Assembly: GCA_947497635.1 (NCBI GenBank)
Contig: CANMHZ010000046.1
Location: 1-8,005 of the forward strand
DNA length: 8,005 nt
Origin: Helicobacteraceae bacterium
GTDB taxonomy: Bacteria; Campylobacterota; Campylobacteria; Campylobacterales; Sulfurimonadaceae
Direction: 5' to 3'
Shown here: piece by piece, positions 6,256-8,005 of the stretch
How positions within the stretch are numbered: position 1 is the stretch's first letter
Layout: each line of letters begins with the position of its first letter
Notes under the pieces: model-generated
The model's database searches: none
The model's input: only the letters and a program-made list of their open reading frames with translations
Told to the model about the DNA's origin: nothing
Made by a program: the position numbers and the translations under genes

Positions 6256-7176
6256 TTAGTTAATGTACGTTAAATAATGATCGAAATCAGGATTGCGACC
6301 GTATACGATGTCGAAATAACTGCTTTGTAATTTTTCAGTGATTGGACCACGTCCGCCAGCACCTAAAACGCGTGCATCGACTTCGCGAACAGGGGTGAGT
6401 TCTGCTGCTGTTCCTGTGAGAAATGCTTCGTCAGCGGTATAAATTTCTTCACGGGTAATACGGCGACGCATTACTTTCATTCCCATTTTTTCTGCCATTT
6501 CAATAACTGTTTTTTGAGTGATTGAAGCGAGTGAATTATCATTTGGTGGGGTGATAAGCTCACCGTCTTTTACCATGAAGAATGATGCTCCGCTGGCTTC
6601 TGCCACATATCCCTCATCATCAAGAAGAAGTGCTTCATCGTATCCTGCTTCAACTGCTTCAAATTTTGCCATTTGTGAGTTTAGATAGTTCCCGACTGCT
6701 TTGGCTTTACCCATATTGGATTTATTATTAGGACGGCTGAAAGAGGATATTTTGAGACGAATACCACGTTTCATCCCCTCTTCACCTAAATAAGCGCCCC
6801 ATTCCCATGCAGCGATAGAGACTTCAACGGGAGCTTCTTTGTGATAAATCCCCATAACACCGTATCCAAGATAGACAATAGGGCGGAGATAGACATTTTC
6901 ACCCGTAAAATCGTTAGATTTAATGAGATCAATTTGCGCTTGATTGAGTTCTTCAATCGTATATGGAACCGTAATCAAGGTCATTTTTGCTGATTCGATC
7001 AAACGTTTTGTGTGGTCGTTAAGACGAAAAATTGCATACCCTTTTGGGGTCTTATAGACTTTTGTTCCCTCAATAGCACCGTTACCGTAGTGAAGTGTGT
7101 GAGAAAGGACGTGAATCTTCGCGTCATTCCAAGGTACTAAATTGCCGTTCATCCAAATAGTTTTGGCTTCGTTCAT
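6256..7176 (-). CDS. ilvE: Branched-chain amino acid aminotransferase (class IV PLP enzyme)
   Basis: IlvE is a cytoplasmic PLP enzyme exchanging the amino group between glutamate and the 2-oxo acids of leucine, isoleucine and valine, as last step of their synthesis and first of their breakdown. The 306 residues match the bacterial family length. HYGNGAIEGTKVY (29-41) is the usual N-terminal motif, and RLNDHTKRL (51-59) includes the expected phosphate-binding Arg. Lys159 in KAVGNYLNSQ is the PLP-linking lysine, Glu193 in EASGASFF is the expected pyridine-nitrogen ligand, and TGTAAELTPV (254-263) is the C-terminal phosphate/substrate loop. The ATG has GGAG eight bases upstream. D-amino acid aminotransferase and aminodeoxychorismate lyase share the fold, but length and motifs favour IlvE. 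It is the first gene of the minus-strand operon, with the SPFH gene 14 bases downstream. Confidence 0.95.
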   Translation of the reverse strand: MNEAKTIWMNGNLVPWNDAKIHVLSHTLHYGNGAIEGTKVYKTPKGYAIFRLNDHTKRLIESAKMTLITVPYTIEELNQAQIDLIKSNDFTGENVYLRPIVYLGYGVMGIYHKEAPVEVSIAAWEWGAYLGEEGMKRGIRLKISSFSRPNNKSNMGKAKAVGNYLNSQMAKFEAVEAGYDEALLLDDEGYVAEASGASFFMVKDGELITPPNDNSLASITQKTVIEMAEKMGMKVMRRRITREEIYTADEAFLTGTAAELTPVREVDARVLGAGGRGPITEKLQSSYFDIVYGRNPDFDHYLTYIN

Positions 7177-7184
7177 GGGAAGAT

Positions 7185-7211
7185 CTCCAAAATAAAAATT
7201 GGATTATTTTA
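7185..7211 (-). promoter_or_regulatory. ilvE ribosome-binding site and candidate -10 box
   Basis: On the minus strand GGAG (7188-7185) lies eight bases before the ilvE ATG. TAAAAT (7211-7206), about 30 bases upstream of the ATG, is a reasonable -10 box in an AT-rich stretch. The -35 region at about 7234-7229 (TCAACG) matches poorly. This would drive the five-gene operon. The ribosome-binding site is well supported, the promoter only moderately. Confidence 0.4.
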
Positions 7212-7276
7212 GCGTAGATGCTATTTAACGTTGATTAAAGCGTGATATTCTCAATCCATTCTATTTCGTCTTCCCT

Positions 7277-7301
7277 CGTTCTCACTCTCCGAGTGGGAAT
7301 G
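7277..7301. repeat. REP-like palindromic hairpin
   Basis: Bases 7277-7287 and 7291-7301 form an 11-bp stem (nine Watson-Crick pairs and two G-T wobbles on the plus strand) closed by the three-base loop TCC. No T-run follows on either strand, so it is not a standard terminator. The wording (CGTTCTCACTC, then GAGTGGGAATG, followed by CATACAC) resembles a dispersed intergenic palindrome I remember from many proteobacterial genomes, of the general form CGTTCCCACGC / GCGTGGGAATG. Changes on the two arms mostly keep pairing. It sits between ilvE and the putative toxin-antitoxin genes. The hairpin is seen directly; membership of a repeat family is from memory. Confidence 0.55.
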
Positions 7302-7324
7302 CATACACAGCCAAAAGGAACACA

Positions 7325-7378
7325 ATGTGCTCTAGTTCAGGTGAGTATGTAACGAGTAAGACACTAATCCTATTTTAG
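7325..7378 (+). CDS. Possible 17-codon leader ORF
   Basis: ATG at 7325 has AGGA at 7316-7319 with a five-base spacer, a good ribosome-binding site. It opens a 17-codon frame (MCSSSGEYVTSKTLILF) ending in TAG at 7376-7378, inside the inverted repeat that precedes the next gene. It could be a leader peptide, the remnant of a decayed gene, or chance. No homology is recognised, and the length is too short to judge by coding statistics. Confidence 0.15.
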   Translation: MCSSSGEYVTSKTLILF

Positions 7379-7391
7379 TCATAGTGTGTTA
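7357..7391. promoter_or_regulatory. Operator-like inverted repeat before the putative toxin-antitoxin genes
   Basis: TAAGACACTA (7357-7366) and TAGTGTGTTA (7382-7391) are inverted copies matching at 9 of 10 positions, with 15 bases between. A nested perfect pair, ACTAA (7363-7367) and TTAGT (7375-7379), lies within. TAGT/ACTA thus occurs several times in one short stretch, 33-67 bases before the ATG at 7424, where an autoregulating antitoxin would bind. Candidate -10 boxes are TACCAT (7395-7400) or TATGTA (7401-7406), just downstream. That a protein binds here is inference. Confidence 0.4.
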
Positions 7392-7423
7392 AAGTACCAT
7401 TATGTAAAAAAAAAGAGGTTCTT

Positions 7424-7591
7424 ATGGCATTTAAAGTTACCAAAAATGGTCACATCATCAGAGCTTCTCTTCCCCGTAAATTACCTAAGTCCGTCATCGA
7501 AAGAGTGGAAATGGGAAATGAAAAAGCATCTGCCTTTGCCCAAAAGGCTCGAATGATTCTATCAAACGCCAAAGTCATTTATGAGCTATAA
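7424..7591 (+). CDS. Small 55-residue protein, putative antitoxin or partner of the GNAT protein
   Basis: The ATG at 7424 has GAGG (7415-7418) five bases upstream. The 55 residues are basic: an N-terminal strand-like part (MAFKVTKNGHIIRASLPRKLP), then predicted helical stretches (about 22-30 and 35-50) and the end VIYEL. A short strand followed by two helices would fit a ribbon-helix-helix DNA-binding protein, the fold of many type II antitoxins, but I see no firm signature and do not recognise the family; DUF1778 antitoxins of known GNAT toxins are usually longer. Its last 11 bases overlap the start of the acetyltransferase gene in another frame, which suggests translational coupling and a joint function. 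The inverted repeat upstream fits autoregulation. That it is a real gene is likely from ribosome-binding site, overlap and composition; the antitoxin role is inferred from context. Confidence 0.65.
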   Translation: MAFKVTKNGHIIRASLPRKLPKSVIERVEMGNEKASAFAQKARMILSNAKVIYEL

Positions 7592-8005
7592 AATTAGAGG
7601 GATTGCTTCTAGCGACAAGCTTAGATTTTTAGCTACTTGTTTGAATGATAGAGAAAGAGCTTTTATCAAAAATACCTTCAAAGCATCGGATAAAAAAGAT
7701 ACCGTTGTTTATGTATTAGAAAACAATCAAGAACCCCTCGGATTTATCGCATTATCTGCAAGTAGAGTGGATGCTATACCTGTCGTACTCATCGATTATC
7801 TTTTCGTCTCTTATGCGTTGCGTAAACATATTATTGCTGAACTTACCCACGTAAAAATTTCAGAATTTCTTCTTTCCATGGCAATGAATAAAGCGCAAGA
7901 GTTGCAAAAAAGTATCGGCATCCGCTGGCTGGCTCTTTTGCCAGACAATGATAAATTAGAAGATTTTTATAAAGGGCATTTTGGTTTCTCATCCTATAAG
8001 GAAAA
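7581..8005 (+). CDS. GNAT-like acetyltransferase, putative toxin (partial, 3' end outside window)
   Basis: The frame runs from ATG 7581 to the window end without a stop (141 codons visible). The pattern fits the GNAT fold: an N-terminal helix with CLNDRERAFIKNTF (20-33), strands TVVYVLEN (41-48) and EPLGFIALSA (51-60), the central strand IPVVLIDYLFVS (66-77), a helix at about 92-110, strand IRWLALLP (114-121), and LEDFYKGHFGF (126-136), where Tyr130 matches the usual catalytic Tyr before FGF. The order resembles TacT/AtaT-type toxins, which acetylate aminoacyl-tRNA. However, the acetyl-CoA loop Q/RxxGxG/A, expected after strand 4, is not recognisable; that place holds RKHIIAELTHVKISEFL (81-97). 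The start overlaps the preceding 55-codon gene by 11 bases and has no clear ribosome-binding site of its own, so it is probably coupled. About 10-40 residues may be missing at the end. The GNAT assignment is fairly sure; the toxin role is inference. Confidence 0.7.
   Translation, partial: MSYKIRGIASSDKLRFLATCLNDRERAFIKNTFKASDKKDTVVYVLENNQEPLGFIALSASRVDAIPVVLIDYLFVSYALRKHIIAELTHVKISEFLLSMAMNKAQELQKSIGIRWLALLPDNDKLEDFYKGHFGFSSYKE

Noticed and set aside
7277..7301. Reading the palindrome as an intrinsic terminator or CRISPR repeat
   Set aside because: There is no T-run on either strand and only one copy in the window, with no spacer-repeat array.

Overview
The window looks like a piece of a Campylobacterota (epsilonproteobacterial) chromosome, closest in style to free-living Sulfurimonas/Sulfuricurvum-type genomes. 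The grounds are protein-level: a dapB-purF neighbour pair, a bifunctional hisIE, a tandem pair of DUF2393-like membrane proteins (a family I associate with this phylum), and short AT-leaning intergenic gaps. The genus is an inference; no rRNA or other phylogenetic marker is present.

Layout. Bases 1-3475 are a tightly packed plus-strand run: the C-terminal end of thioredoxin reductase (trxB), then dapB (lysine/diaminopimelate synthesis), purF (first committed step of purine synthesis, start codon directly after the dapB stop) and a TIGR01212/YhcC-like radical SAM protein. Bases 3472-7176 are a minus-strand run, read from right to left: ilvE (branched-chain aminotransferase), an SPFH/HflK-like membrane protein, hisIE (histidine synthesis), and two small DUF2393-like membrane proteins. 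The last three genes are joined by two successive ATGA stop/start overlaps, so they are probably translationally coupled. The two runs converge at 3472-3475, where the stop codons share four bases and there is no intergenic spacer. Two hairpins near this junction are the only terminator candidates seen.

Bases 7177-7423 separate ilvE from a second, accessory-looking segment. This gap holds the ilvE promoter region, an 11-bp-stem hairpin resembling a dispersed REP-like palindrome, a possible 17-codon leader ORF, and a 10-bp imperfect inverted repeat suited to an operator. After it, on the plus strand, come a 55-codon gene and an overlapping GNAT-like acetyltransferase gene that runs off the window. 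Their size, order, overlap and upstream operator-like repeat suggest a toxin-antitoxin type module with an acetyltransferase toxin. The acetyltransferase lacks a recognisable acetyl-CoA loop of the usual Q/RxxGxG/A form, and I do not recognise the small partner. This is the part of the window most worth a second look; the rest is ordinary housekeeping metabolism.
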